A DNA stretch of 51,812 nt from Bacteroidota bacterium (GCA_004322215.1 SCSM01000025.1:1-51812); one strand, 5' to 3'. Positions 9,199-18,481 are shown, counted from the first letter of the stretch. The notes: generated from the letters alone by a model not told the origin. Translations and numbers: made by a program.

Positions 9199-10359
9199 AT
9201 GAGAACATATCAGATATGTACTCGCTGCGTAATGGACACAAGCGACACCGGTATAATATTTGATGAATATGGTGTTTGCAGTCATTGCCATCATTATGAT
9301 TCATTTTATAAAAATATTGCTCCTTTCAATTTATCAACCGGAAAAAGAGAAGAAGTACTAAAAAGTATTATTGATGATATAAAATCTAAAGGACACAATA
9401 GGAAATACGATTGCATAATCGGAGTGAGCGGAGGTGTTGACAGTTCTTATACGGCATACAAGATTAAGCAGTTTGGGTTGAATCCTCTTGCTGTACATCT
9501 TGACAATGGGTGGGATTCAGAATATGCAGTTAAAAATATCGAATCTTTAGTAAAAAAATTAAATATTGACTTATACACTCACGTTATTGACTGGAGTGAA
9601 TTCCGTGATTTGCAAAAAGCATTTTTCAAATCCTCGATTATTGATATTGAAATTCTCACGGACCATGCGATATTTGCTGTTATTTATCAGCTTGCAAAAA
9701 AACATGGAATCAGGTATTTCATAAGCGGCATTAATTATGCAAGTGAATCTACAATGCCTGATTCCTGGTACAGTGGTTCAAAATTGGATGCAGGGCTCAT
9801 TAAATCAATAAACAAAAAGTTCGGTTCAAATAAGAAGCTGAAATCCTTCCCAATGATTAGTTTTATGACATTTTTAAGAAATTTTCCCGGATTGAACCGA
9901 TTTGATATATTAAATTATTTAGAATACGACTATCAGAAAGCAAAGCGACTCCTTATCGAGGAACTTGGCTGGATAGATTATGGATTGAAACATTACGAAT
10001 CTGTATTCACCCGATTTTACCAGGGATATATACTTCCGGAAAAATTCGGAATTGACAAAAGAAGGGCTCATTTATCCAGTCTGATTTATTCCGGTCAGAT
10101 GACAAGAGAGAATGCTTTAGCTAAATTGGAACAGGAAAAATATGACTCTGAACTTTTACGACAAGACAAGGAATTTTTCTTAAAGAAACTGGATTTCAGC
10201 CGAGAGGAATTTGATAAATACATACATAAACATGGCTGGACTCATACTAATTACAATTCTTACACAAGAATGTTGGAGGAAAATGATGTGTTGAAGTTTA
10301 TTGTCAAAACTGCTGCATTAATAAAAAAACCCTTTAACAAATTATTCAAATTATCCTAA
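9199..10359 (+). CDS. N-acetyl sugar amidotransferase (WbpG/WbuX-like)
   Basis: This 386-residue protein begins MRTYQICTRCVMDTSDTG, the usual start of the family, with two Cys pairs (CTRC and CSHC) that probably bind a metal. Residues 70-90 hold the ATP-pyrophosphatase PP-loop (GVSGGVDSSYTAYK). Family members adenylate a sugar acetamido group and replace its oxygen with ammonia, giving an acetamidino group; P. aeruginosa WbpG and Campylobacter PseA are examples. A TTG three codons upstream (9190), overlapping the previous stop, is an alternative start. The adjacent HisF2-like gene supplies half of the expected ammonia donor. The exact sugar substrate is inferred from the WbpB/D/E-like genes downstream. 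Confidence 0.85.
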   Translation: MRTYQICTRCVMDTSDTGIIFDEYGVCSHCHHYDSFYKNIAPFNLSTGKREEVLKSIIDDIKSKGHNRKYDCIIGVSGGVDSSYTAYKIKQFGLNPLAVHLDNGWDSEYAVKNIESLVKKLNIDLYTHVIDWSEFRDLQKAFFKSSIIDIEILTDHAIFAVIYQLAKKHGIRYFISGINYASESTMPDSWYSGSKLDAGLIKSINKKFGSNKKLKSFPMISFMTFLRNFPGLNRFDILNYLEYDYQKAKRLLIEELGWIDYGLKHYESVFTRFYQGYILPEKFGIDKRRAHLSSLIYSGQMTRENALAKLEQEKYDSELLRQDKEFFLKKLDFSREEFDKYIHKHGWTHTNYNSYTRMLEENDVLKFIVKTAALIKKPFNKLFKLS

Positions 10360-10402
10360 TTTGCATTAATATGTTTTGTTGATTAAATAACAATGAATCA
10401 CA

Positions 10403-11260
10403 ATGACTCTTATTAATGTAATATGTTATTATTGCGGTTCGAGCAGGAGCAGCCACTTCGATTCCGAAAACGGATTTAATATTGTTAAATGTGATTCATG
10501 TGGTTTGCTTTATGTCAATCCCCGCCCTTCGGATGACGACATTGCAAATGGTGCAGAAACCGGATTACACAAGGGTGAACAGACACTCGACCTGACCGGC
10601 ACATTCAATGATGAACAAGTGCAGCGATTCAATAATATAATTAATAAAATTTATGGGAAAAATGTTCCTGCTGAAAATTCTTCGTGGTTAGATATTGGTT
10701 GTGGGCATGGTGAGTTCATGACAGCACTAAAAGTGAAATTTGAAAACAAATTGATTTTGAAGGGATGTGAACCGAATAGTGCTAAGGTTGAATCCGCATT
10801 AAGTAAGGGACTCGATGTAGAAGCGTTTTATCCGGAAGAACATAGTGAATCTTATGATTATGTCTCTTTGCTGAATGTTTATTCTCATTTGACAAATCCT
10901 TTAAATTCGCTGAACAATTGGAAAAAACTTGTAAAACCTGGTGGTGAACTTTTACTTGAAACCGGGGATACAACAGATTTGACTAAAGAAACAATTGCAA
11001 AACCATATTATCTCCCCGACCATCTTAGCTTTGCTACAAAGAATATCGTTATTGATATTCTTAAAAGAGTTGGATTTGAAATTCTCAAAATTCATTATTT
11101 TCGTCATCAGGGAATTCCTGAATTGAATATTGTCAATGTTCCTTATGATATCAAAGAGACGATAACCGGTAAGAAGAATATTAAAGAATTGAAAAAATAT
11201 ACAAAAAAATATTCACATCGGGATATGTGGGTTAGAGCAAGGAGAATTGATAATGGATAA
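10403..11260 (+). CDS. Class I SAM-dependent methyltransferase with zinc ribbon
   Basis: This 285-residue protein has an N-terminal zinc-ribbon-like segment (CYYCGSS ... KCDSCGLLYVNPRP) followed by a Rossmann-type methyltransferase core. The SAM-binding motif I is 'WLDIGCGHGEFM' near residue 97, and the post-core motif is 'LVKPGGELLLET'. Proteins of this layout are common in capsule, O-antigen and flagellar glycan clusters, where they methylate a sugar or a sugar carrier. Its place between the amidation genes and the uronic-acid genes suggests it modifies the same glycan, but the acceptor is not known. Confidence 0.8.
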   Translation: MTLINVICYYCGSSRSSHFDSENGFNIVKCDSCGLLYVNPRPSDDDIANGAETGLHKGEQTLDLTGTFNDEQVQRFNNIINKIYGKNVPAENSSWLDIGCGHGEFMTALKVKFENKLILKGCEPNSAKVESALSKGLDVEAFYPEEHSESYDYVSLLNVYSHLTNPLNSLNNWKKLVKPGGELLLETGDTTDLTKETIAKPYYLPDHLSFATKNIVIDILKRVGFEILKIHYFRHQGIPELNIVNVPYDIKETITGKKNIKELKKYTKKYSHRDMWVRARRIDNG

Positions 11261-11290
11261 TTTGGAAGAAGGAAATTGGTAATAGGAAGT

Positions 11291-11325
11291 GGATGAATGT
11301 CATTCTGAACTCGGTACAGAATCCA
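11291..11325 (+). repeat. Dispersed intergenic palindromic repeat, copy 1
   Basis: The sequence around 11299-11321 (GTCATTCTGAACTCGGTACAGAA) holds an imperfect inverted repeat, TTCTG/CAGAA. It lies in the only sizeable gap of the sugar cluster. Related copies occur at 40907-40940 and 46735-46760, all between genes. Function is unknown; repeat-associated hairpins of this kind may fold in mRNA. Confidence 0.5.
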
Positions 11326-11386
11326 ACTTCAAGTTTTACGAAAAGACGCGAAGAATTCACAAAGAAATCAAAGTTTGAAATTTGTA

Positions 11387-12397
11387 ATGAACAAAATAAT
11401 TAGATTTGGAATAATAGGTTGTGGTCGCATTGGGACTCGCCATGCTGAGAGAATTGCACAGAATTCAAGGGCAGAACTTGTCTCGTTATGCGATATAAAG
11501 CAGGATAGAATAGATGAACTGAAAAATAATTACAAAGTAGAATCATTTTTTAATTATCATGATTTGTTGAAAAATGATAATATTGATGTTGTTTCAATTT
11601 GCACTCCAAACGGATTACATTCCGAAATGAGTATAGCAGCAGCCAATTCCGGCAAACATATACTCTGCGAAAAGCCGATGACGATTAAAGTTGATGATGG
11701 TAAGAAAATGATTGAAGCTGCTGAAAAAAACAATGTCAACCTTTTTGTTGTTAAGCAAAACAGGTATAATCCCCCTGTTGCAAAGGTGAAAGAAATAATT
11801 GATAATGGAATTCTCGGCAAAATTTACATGCTTGTAGTAAATGTTTATTGGAATCGCGGGGCAGATTATTACTCCGAATCCGAGTGGAAAGGCAGATTAG
11901 CACTTGACGGCGGAACACTATATACACAGGTTAGCCATTTCATTGACCTTATGCTTTGGTACGGCGGCGATTTTAAAAATGTTGAAATTATTGGCAAAAG
12001 AAATAAACATCAGATTGAATTTGAAGACAATGGGGTCATTCTCGCCGAATTTGAAAACGGTGCCATTGGCTCTGTCAATTATACAGTGTGTACTGAAAAA
12101 GAAAACATGGAGGGCTCTATTACAGTTATTGCTGAACATGGAACGGTAAAAATAGGTGGTCAATATCTGAATACACTCGAATACGAAAAAATAAAAAATT
12201 ATAAAATTCCTGAACTGGAGCCATCGAGACCTGCAAACGATTATGGAAGGTATCAGGGTTCAATGTCCAACCATGCTCAGGTCATTCAAAATGTAATTGA
12301 TGTTCTTCAAAATAACGGCAAGCAGCATGTAACGGCAACTGAAGCTCTCAAAACAGTTGAATTTATTGAACATTGCTATAAGAAAATGAAGGTGTAA
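11387..12397 (+). CDS. Gfo/Idh/MocA oxidoreductase (WbpB-like)
   Basis: This 336-residue protein has an N-terminal NAD(P)-binding Rossmann fold (IRFGIIGCGRIGTRHAERIA) and the family's 'HILCEKPM' motif near residue 95, followed by the C-terminal alpha/beta substrate domain. In the Wbp pathway, WbpB oxidises the 3-hydroxyl of UDP-GlcNAcA so that WbpE can aminate it. I assign that role by synteny with the acyltransferase and aminotransferase immediately downstream. An in-frame TTG at 11375 is a weaker start than the ATG at 11387. The gene is followed by the acyltransferase after one base. Confidence 0.85.
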   Translation: MNKIIRFGIIGCGRIGTRHAERIAQNSRAELVSLCDIKQDRIDELKNNYKVESFFNYHDLLKNDNIDVVSICTPNGLHSEMSIAAANSGKHILCEKPMTIKVDDGKKMIEAAEKNNVNLFVVKQNRYNPPVAKVKEIIDNGILGKIYMLVVNVYWNRGADYYSESEWKGRLALDGGTLYTQVSHFIDLMLWYGGDFKNVEIIGKRNKHQIEFEDNGVILAEFENGAIGSVNYTVCTEKENMEGSITVIAEHGTVKIGGQYLNTLEYEKIKNYKIPELEPSRPANDYGRYQGSMSNHAQVIQNVIDVLQNNGKQHVTATEALKTVEFIEHCYKKMKV

Positions 12398-12398
12398 A

Positions 12399-12995
12399 AT
12401 GATTTCAAAGACGGCTATAATTCATCCGAATGTTAAGCTTGGAGAAAATGTAATCATCGAGGACTTCTGTATAATCGGTTCTCCTTTCAAAGATTATAAT
12501 AATGAAGAAACTTTTATCGGTGACAATGCTCTAATACGCTCCCACACTGTGATTTATGCAGGGAATAAAATAGGTAATAATTTCCAGACAGGGAATAAAG
12601 CAAACATCAGGGAACTGAATATAATCGGTGATAATGTTAGCATAGGTACTTTAAGTGTAGTCGAACATCATGTAGTAATTGAAGATGATGTAAGAATACA
12701 CACTCAGGCATTCATACCGGAATATTCAATTTTAAAGAAAAACAGCTGGATTGGTCCAAAAGTCGCAATGACAAATGCAAAGTATCCTAAACATCCCGAA
12801 GCCAAGAAAGGATTACTGGGACCAACGATTGAAGAAAATGCAAAAATTGGTGCAAATGCCACTATCATGCCCGGAATAACAATTGGGAAAAATTCATTAA
12901 TTGGTGCCGGCAGTGTTGTTACTAAGGATGTTCCTGAAAATGTTGTGGCTGTCGGTAATCCGGCTCAAATTCTTAGCACTATACATTATGAGTGA
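12399..12995 (+). CDS. Hexapeptide-repeat acyltransferase (WbpD-like)
   Basis: This 198-residue protein is a left-handed beta-helix built of hexapeptide repeats (I.P.VKLGENVIIED, GDNVSIG, IGANATIMPGITIGKNSLIGAGSVVTKDV). The family uses acetyl-CoA; in the Wbp pathway WbpD N-acetylates the 3-amino sugar. The start is one base after the WbpB-like stop. The end overlaps the aminotransferase start by eight bases (ATGAGTGA), indicating translational coupling. Acceptor specificity is inferred from the neighbours, since hexapeptide acyltransferases also act on many other sugars. Confidence 0.85.
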   Translation: MISKTAIIHPNVKLGENVIIEDFCIIGSPFKDYNNEETFIGDNALIRSHTVIYAGNKIGNNFQTGNKANIRELNIIGDNVSIGTLSVVEHHVVIEDDVRIHTQAFIPEYSILKKNSWIGPKVAMTNAKYPKHPEAKKGLLGPTIEENAKIGANATIMPGITIGKNSLIGAGSVVTKDVPENVVAVGNPAQILSTIHYE

Positions 12996-14106
12996 TATGA
13001 TAAAGTTTGTTGATTTAAGTAAGCAGTATGATAGTATCAAATCCGAAATTGATGATGCAATATCGTCAGTTATTTCAGAAACTGAATTTGTAGGTGGTAA
13101 AAATGTTCGGTCTTTCGCCGATGAATTTGCGAAGTATCTCGGTATTAAGCATTGCATAACTTGCGCTAACGGAACAGATGCAATCGAAATCGCTCTCAAA
13201 TCACTTGGTATTGGCAAAGGAGATGAAGTTATCGTTCCTTCACACACCTGGATTTCAACATCTGAGGCAGTTACAATGACTGGTGCAAAACCTGTCTTTG
13301 TTGATACTTTATCTTACTATTATACAATCAACCCCCGGGAAATTGAAAATCATATAACCGGGAGAACTAAAGCAATAATTCCGGTTCATCTGTTCGGGCT
13401 GCCTGCCGACATGGATTCTATAATGATGATTGCAAAAAAATATAAATTATTTGTCCTTGAGGACTGTGCCCAGGCACACGGAGCTAAAATTGACGGGAAA
13501 TTGGTCGGAACATTTGGCGATATTGCAACTTTCAGCTTTTATCCGAGTAAAAACCTGGGTGCTTATGGTGATGCCGGCTGCATTGTTACAAATAATGATG
13601 AATTATCTGAGAAAACTAAATTGATTGCAAATCATGGACAGTTAATAAAACATGAACATAAAATCGAAGGCAGGAACAGTCGCATGGATGGTCTGCAGGC
13701 AGCTATACTTTCAGCAAAACTTAAATATCTGAATGATTGGAATGAAAAAAGAATTAACAATGCAAAATTGTATAATGAATATCTGAAAGATATTTCGCAG
13801 GTAAGAACACCTTCAACAATCGAGGGATTCACTCATGTTTATTATGTATATTGTATTAAAACATTGGACAGGGAAAATCTGAGGGAGTTTTTAAACTCGA
13901 AAGGCATCGAAACAACAATTCATTATCCGAGGATGTTGCCGATGCTCGATGCTTACAACTATATCAATCAATCACCCGGTGAATTCAAAATATCTTATGA
14001 ATACCAGCCATATATTTTATCACTGCCAATGTATCCTGAATTAGCCGAAGAGGAAATTAATTACATTTGCGATACCATTAGAGAATTTTATTCATTGAAA
14101 GTATAA
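12988..14106 (+). CDS. DegT/DnrJ/EryC1 sugar aminotransferase (WbpE-like)
   Basis: This 372-residue PLP enzyme carries the family landmarks: 'GTDAIEIALKSLGIGKGDEVIVPSHTW', 'VLEDCAQAHGA' (PLP-ring Asp) and 'FSFYPSKNLGAYGDAG', in which Lys188 should form the Schiff base. WbpE transfers an amino group, usually from glutamate, to the 3-keto uronic acid made by WbpB. The chosen ATG at 12988 overlaps the acyltransferase stop; an ATG at 12997 (MIKFVDL) is also possible. Longer readings upstream run through the acyltransferase gene and have no family similarity. Confidence 0.88.
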   Translation: MSDMIKFVDLSKQYDSIKSEIDDAISSVISETEFVGGKNVRSFADEFAKYLGIKHCITCANGTDAIEIALKSLGIGKGDEVIVPSHTWISTSEAVTMTGAKPVFVDTLSYYYTINPREIENHITGRTKAIIPVHLFGLPADMDSIMMIAKKYKLFVLEDCAQAHGAKIDGKLVGTFGDIATFSFYPSKNLGAYGDAGCIVTNNDELSEKTKLIANHGQLIKHEHKIEGRNSRMDGLQAAILSAKLKYLNDWNEKRINNAKLYNEYLKDISQVRTPSTIEGFTHVYYVYCIKTLDRENLREFLNSKGIETTIHYPRMLPMLDAYNYINQSPGEFKISYEYQPYILSLPMYPELAEEEINYICDTIREFYSLKV

Positions 14107-14118
14107 GGATGAATTGAA

Positions 14119-15261
14119 ATGAATAAAATCAGGTTGTTCAAAGCTGGTGAAATTTACCCGCGATATTTGGAATACTTCTACAAAAATGTACCTGATGCAA
14201 TAAAACTGCCATACAAAGAACATCTTGCTAAAATTATGTCAGACAGCTTCTATTGGGCTGACTTCTGGAAAGTCAATCTCGAACAAACCGGGAATTTCAC
14301 TGTTGAAGAGACATTACCGAATAATAGGTTTTTACAAAACCAATGGGCAAAAGAACATTCTTTAACCGTTTCAGAAGACAATTGGTTCTATGAAATACTC
14401 GATGCTCAGATTGCAGAATTTAAGCCGGATATTTTTTTTACGAATGAATTTCAGATCAAGCCGGAATATAAAGTTGAAATCAAAAAGAAGCATCCTTCGA
14501 TTAAGATTATTATTGGCTGGGACGGCATTATGAGAAATGATAAAAATTTATTCCAGGGATGTGATGTTGTTCTATCTTGTGTTCAGGAAAGTGTTGATTA
14601 TTATAATGCAAATGAATTCAAGGGCTATTATTTCATCTTTGGTTTTGAACCGGAAATATTGAATAGAATAAAACTAAGGCAGCCGATATTTGAATCTACT
14701 TTTGTCGGTTCTCTCTATTCATGGGGACATTCTCAAAGATTACGTCTTGTAGCTGAATTATCGAGAAAAGCACCCTTTAAAATCTGGGCTTCATCCTTTG
14801 CTCCTACTGATAAAAAAGGTTATATGACGGAACAACTTTCGAGAATAAGAAGAGGAAAATTCAAAGATTTGAGGGATGTCGACAGAATTAGAAAAGTCAA
14901 CCAGGGTGAAGCATTCGGATTAAAGATGTATCAGATTCTTGCAGATTCAAAAATCACAATCAATTCCCATATTGATTTTGCAGGTAACAAAGCTGCCAAC
15001 ATCCGATTGTTCGAGGCAACCGGTGTAGGTGCATGTCTATTGACAGATTGGAAAGAAAATCTAAGTGATTTTTTTGAAATTGATAAAGAAGTCGTAGTTT
15101 ATAAATCTATTGATGATTGTATAGATAAAGTGAAATTCCTTTTGGAACATGATTCGGAAAGAAATTCAATTGCAAAATCCGGACAGGAAAGAACACTAAA
15201 AGATTATAATCTGGAAAAACGATTCGGTAAATTTGCAGATTATTTATTTGGTTTATTATAA
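14119..15261 (+). CDS. CgeB-like family glycosyltransferase
   Basis: This 380-residue protein has no signal peptide. Residues 280-380 carry the C-terminal glycosyltransferase signature (MYQILADSKITINSH, NIRLFEATGVGACLLTDWKENL, and a trailing helix 'SGQERTLKDYNLEKRF'), as in GT-B enzymes of the CgeB/Glyco_trans_1_2 type. The N-terminal half should bind the acceptor. It probably transfers one sugar in the glycan made by this cluster, in the cytoplasm. The gene follows the aminotransferase by 12 bases and precedes the next transferase by two, so they are one transcription unit. Confidence 0.8.
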   Translation: MNKIRLFKAGEIYPRYLEYFYKNVPDAIKLPYKEHLAKIMSDSFYWADFWKVNLEQTGNFTVEETLPNNRFLQNQWAKEHSLTVSEDNWFYEILDAQIAEFKPDIFFTNEFQIKPEYKVEIKKKHPSIKIIIGWDGIMRNDKNLFQGCDVVLSCVQESVDYYNANEFKGYYFIFGFEPEILNRIKLRQPIFESTFVGSLYSWGHSQRLRLVAELSRKAPFKIWASSFAPTDKKGYMTEQLSRIRRGKFKDLRDVDRIRKVNQGEAFGLKMYQILADSKITINSHIDFAGNKAANIRLFEATGVGACLLTDWKENLSDFFEIDKEVVVYKSIDDCIDKVKFLLEHDSERNSIAKSGQERTLKDYNLEKRFGKFADYLFGLL

Positions 15262-15263
15262 TT

Positions 15264-16238
15264 ATGATAAAAGATAATATCGGTGTAGCAATTATTACTA
15301 AAGATGCCGAAGAAAGCATTGGACCTGCAATTAGGTCAGTTATCCCTGTTACAAAACAAATCGTTGTGGTTGACACCGGCTCGACAGATAAAACTCCTTC
15401 TATTGCCACACGGCTCGGTGCTGATGTATATTTCAGAAAATGGGATGACAATTTTTCAAATGCACGAAATCATGCACTGGGATTTATTCGAACCGAATGG
15501 ATTTTATCGCTTGACTCTGATGAAACTCTCGATTTTGATTCATTCAAAAAAAATATCAATTTATTAAATCAGGAAAAAACCGGTGGTGTTCAAGTCAAAA
15601 TTTTAAATTATCTCAAACCGGATGATAAATCTTATCAAACCGAACATTCCTATACCCGAATTTTCAGAAATCATCCCAAAATCCGTTTTGAAGGCAGTAT
15701 TCACGAGCAAATTAATAATTCGATCATCTCTGCCGGTTTCGAAATCGAAGAAAGTGATATTATATTAAATCATTACGGATATATAAATACCACTCCTGAA
15801 AAAATCAACAGAAATAAAGAATTACTCGAAGACGAACTTGACCGCAAACCGGATGATGAGTGGTATAAATACCACCTTGCCGAAACCGAGTTTGCCTCAG
15901 GAAATATTTCTAAAGCAAAGGAATTATTTGAATCCATTATTTTTTCAGAACAATTAACACAAGAACAGAAAGAGAAATCGTGTATCCGGCTTTCTCAAAT
16001 TGCTCTGAAAAATAATTTATACTCTGAAGTCGAAAAATGGCTTGGATTCAAAAGTGATAATATTCATACAGAAGGTTTCAGGAAATTTATCCTGGCAACA
16101 TCATTAATGCTGCAGCAAAAATTTGATGATGCTTCGAATCTCTTAGATTCAGTCGAGGTTAAAAATTCATCGCTTGTGGACCCTGTTAATCTCAATCGGG
16201 CTTATGATGTTATAAATACTATTAAAAAAATGAAATAA
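15264..16238 (+). CDS. Family 2 glycosyltransferase with C-terminal TPR-like region
   Basis: Residues 1-110 form a GT-A fold: 'GVAIITKDAEESIGPAIRSV', the nucleotide-binding 'VVVDTGSTDKT', and the DxD motif in 'ILSLDSDETLD' (metal and sugar-nucleotide binding). Residues 150-324 are helical with TPR-like spacing (WYKYHLAETEFASGNISKAKELFESI). GT2 enzymes with such tails are known to glycosylate lipids, peptides or proteins; which applies here is not clear. It lies two bases after the previous transferase. Confidence 0.85.
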   Translation: MIKDNIGVAIITKDAEESIGPAIRSVIPVTKQIVVVDTGSTDKTPSIATRLGADVYFRKWDDNFSNARNHALGFIRTEWILSLDSDETLDFDSFKKNINLLNQEKTGGVQVKILNYLKPDDKSYQTEHSYTRIFRNHPKIRFEGSIHEQINNSIISAGFEIEESDIILNHYGYINTTPEKINRNKELLEDELDRKPDDEWYKYHLAETEFASGNISKAKELFESIIFSEQLTQEQKEKSCIRLSQIALKNNLYSEVEKWLGFKSDNIHTEGFRKFILATSLMLQQKFDDASNLLDSVEVKNSSLVDPVNLNRAYDVINTIKKMK

Positions 16239-16355
16239 TTGAATATTACTACACTGGGAATTTGTGTATTAACCATTTTCATAGCTATATTTGAATATTA
16301 TATGATTTCCATCATGGGTACTTTATTTAAGGAATTAATATTGGAATTGATTTGA
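16239..16355 (+). CDS. Possible 38-residue membrane peptide
   Basis: A TTG directly after the glycosyltransferase stop (TAATTG) opens a 38-codon frame. It ends TGA at 16353-16355, overlapping the TTG start of the next gene (TTGA). The frame fills the gap exactly. The peptide has a hydrophobic stretch (LGICVLTIFIAIF) and could cross the membrane once. There is no clear ribosome site, so expression would depend on coupling. I do not recognise a family; it may be a chance open frame in AT-rich DNA. Confidence 0.35.
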   Translation: MNITTLGICVLTIFIAIFEYYMISIMGTLFKELILELI

Positions 16356-18439
16356 AGTTTATTTGGCTTACATTAAGCATTTTATTTCTCGTGCATTTGA
16401 GTGCTAATTCTCAAAGTAATATAGTTGAGAGCAGTTCAACCAGGTATGGAATTTTTAGCGCTTATAATATCAATCAAAATAAAGCTCTGTTTCAGATGCT
16501 CCCGGGTATTCCTAATTGCTGCCCGAATTTTGAGAACGGTTCAGGAAACGGCTTTAATATCGGCTTATTATTAGATTATGAACTGCCCTATTCACTCAGA
16601 ACGGGAATTAGGGCAGGGATTAAATCACTCAACAACAAGCTCTCGACAATCGAACCGACTCTTGTAAGAATTGACTCAGATACATCTGTGGGTAAATTTG
16701 AACATTCAATCGAGGCAACAATCCTTGATTTATCCTTTGAGCCATATTTAACTTATAATCCTATTTTCGGATTAAATTTAAAAGCTGGATTCAGTTTTGG
16801 CTATCTTTTAACAAAAAATTTCCATCAGAAAGAAAAAATCGTCGAGCCGGCAGACAGAGGTGTATATGTTAAATCAGGCACACGTGTAAGTATTGATACT
16901 TCTGGAATAATTCCTAATGCTAATGACATTGTGAGTTTTATTTTCGCCGGCATCGGTTATGAACTTCCCTTAAACAAAGATGGTTCCTTGATGATAGTTC
17001 CGGAAGCACATTATTACATGGGCTTATCGAATATTGTCAGGGAAGTTAATTGGAAAATCAATTCTTTCAGTGCCGGTCTTTCAATTGTATATACACCCCC
17101 AAATAAGAAAAAGGTAATACTTGAAAAGCATTTAAAAGAAGTATTTATTGATACGATTACTATCGAAGGAAAGGAAATCACTCAAAATAAAATTATCACT
17201 GGGAATCCTGTTATAAGCAATAGGACTCAGAAAACAGAAGATACTGTTTTCTTTGTAGAAACTTTAAAAAGAACAGACACATCATTTATACAGCCGAGAC
17301 TTGTGGCTAAACTTGATTACAAAGAACCGGAAATTACTTTATCAGTTAATTTTTCATCGACATCATTCCCGGTTCTTCCGGTTGTGTTTTTTGAGAAAAT
17401 GTCCGATAACATTGATAATTATTACTCGAAAATTGATAATAAAAATTCATTTTCAATCGAATCCTTACAGCAAAATCCTCTCGTATTCCATCAAAATATC
17501 CTGAATATTATAGGTAAAAGGATGGAACAATATCCTGCTTCAACAATTCAATTAAGAGGATATGTTGATTTCGAAAGAGAAAACAAGGATTGCAATCTTG
17601 CTTTAAAAAGAGCAGAAGAAATAAAAGATTATCTAACTAATGTCTGGAAAATAGACGAAAGAAGAATTGAAATTCTTAACGGTTCCTCAAATTGCTTTCC
17701 TGAAAATGTTCCTTCTGATAAATCAGACTCCGCCTTTGCCGAAAACAGGCGAGTTGAAATTCTTTCATCAAATCCGGAGATTATTGCTTCTTTAACTTTC
17801 AAGGAACCAATAGATACGGCAGTCAGCTTTTCAAAACAAATTAATTATAATTGGGATAAATCTACAATCAAAGGGCTTGATAACTGGGAATTGGAAACAG
17901 TTCAGGCAGGTAAACTGATATTTCATGATGGTAACCCGTCAGGTAGTTTCAAATTAATAGAACAAAACCTCGACTCATCAGTAGTATCTGGTGAACTAAA
18001 AGGGGAGCCGTTGGAAGCGAATTTAATTATCAGGGATATTAACGGCAGAGAAGCGTCTGATAAGAAGAAAATTAATTTCAATAAAATCATTAAAGAGAAT
18101 GACAAGCACATAGTTTTTTCCATCCTTTTCGGACTGGCAGATGACCGGCTCAGTAATAAAGTAAAAAGTGAAATGAATAGCTTCGTTGAAAAACTCGAAA
18201 CAGCTAAAGTAAAAATCACCGGCTTTTCAGATATTATCGGCGGTGAAAAGAAAAACAGGATGCTTTCTGCAAACAGGGCAAAGAATAGTGCAGACCTGAT
18301 TCGAAGCATTAATCCCAAACTTGATATAATAAGTATCAAATCCTACAGCTACGACAAGTTTCCTCCTGGAATCACTTCTTATGCATTACCTTCGGAACGA
18401 TACCTTGCAAGAACTGTTCTGGTGGAAATCATTAAGTAG
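16352..18439 (+). CDS. Outer-membrane protein with barrel and two OmpA-like domains
   Basis: This 695-residue protein starts at TTG 16352 (no in-frame ATG before the upstream TAA at 16328) with signal peptide MKFIWLTLSILFLVHLSANS. Residues 30-250 look like an outer-membrane beta-barrel (aromatic-rich strands, 'GLNLKAGFSFGYLL', 'INSFSAGLSIVYTP'). Residues 325-475 form a first OmpA-like domain (IQLRGYVDFERENKDCNLALKRAEEIKDYL ... ENRRVEIL, quoted in part). Residues 480-585 are an Ig-like linker, and residues 590-695 are a second OmpA-like domain (ITGFSDIIGGEKKN, LSANRAKNSADLI). Together they should tie the outer membrane to peptidoglycan. It is the last gene of the sugar operon. Confidence 0.75.
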   Translation: MKFIWLTLSILFLVHLSANSQSNIVESSSTRYGIFSAYNINQNKALFQMLPGIPNCCPNFENGSGNGFNIGLLLDYELPYSLRTGIRAGIKSLNNKLSTIEPTLVRIDSDTSVGKFEHSIEATILDLSFEPYLTYNPIFGLNLKAGFSFGYLLTKNFHQKEKIVEPADRGVYVKSGTRVSIDTSGIIPNANDIVSFIFAGIGYELPLNKDGSLMIVPEAHYYMGLSNIVREVNWKINSFSAGLSIVYTPPNKKKVILEKHLKEVFIDTITIEGKEITQNKIITGNPVISNRTQKTEDTVFFVETLKRTDTSFIQPRLVAKLDYKEPEITLSVNFSSTSFPVLPVVFFEKMSDNIDNYYSKIDNKNSFSIESLQQNPLVFHQNILNIIGKRMEQYPASTIQLRGYVDFERENKDCNLALKRAEEIKDYLTNVWKIDERRIEILNGSSNCFPENVPSDKSDSAFAENRRVEILSSNPEIIASLTFKEPIDTAVSFSKQINYNWDKSTIKGLDNWELETVQAGKLIFHDGNPSGSFKLIEQNLDSSVVSGELKGEPLEANLIIRDINGREASDKKKINFNKIIKENDKHIVFSILFGLADDRLSNKVKSEMNSFVEKLETAKVKITGFSDIIGGEKKNRMLSANRAKNSADLIRSINPKLDIISIKSYSYDKFPPGITSYALPSERYLARTVLVEIIK

Positions 18440-18441
18440 AA

Positions 18442-18481
18442 ATAAAAAAAGCCGTGAAAACTAATTCCACGACTTTATTTT
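18442..18481. terminator. Bidirectional terminator between convergent genes
   Basis: AAAGCCGTG (18448-18456) pairs, with one mismatch, with CACGACTTT (18468-18476). A-rich sequence lies on the left and T-rich on the right, so it can stop both the OmpA-like gene and the minus-strand barrel gene. Confidence 0.7.

Noticed and set aside
12901-12987. Longer aminotransferase start inside the acyltransferase gene
   Set aside because: The extra residues are an out-of-frame shadow of the acyltransferase and have no family similarity.
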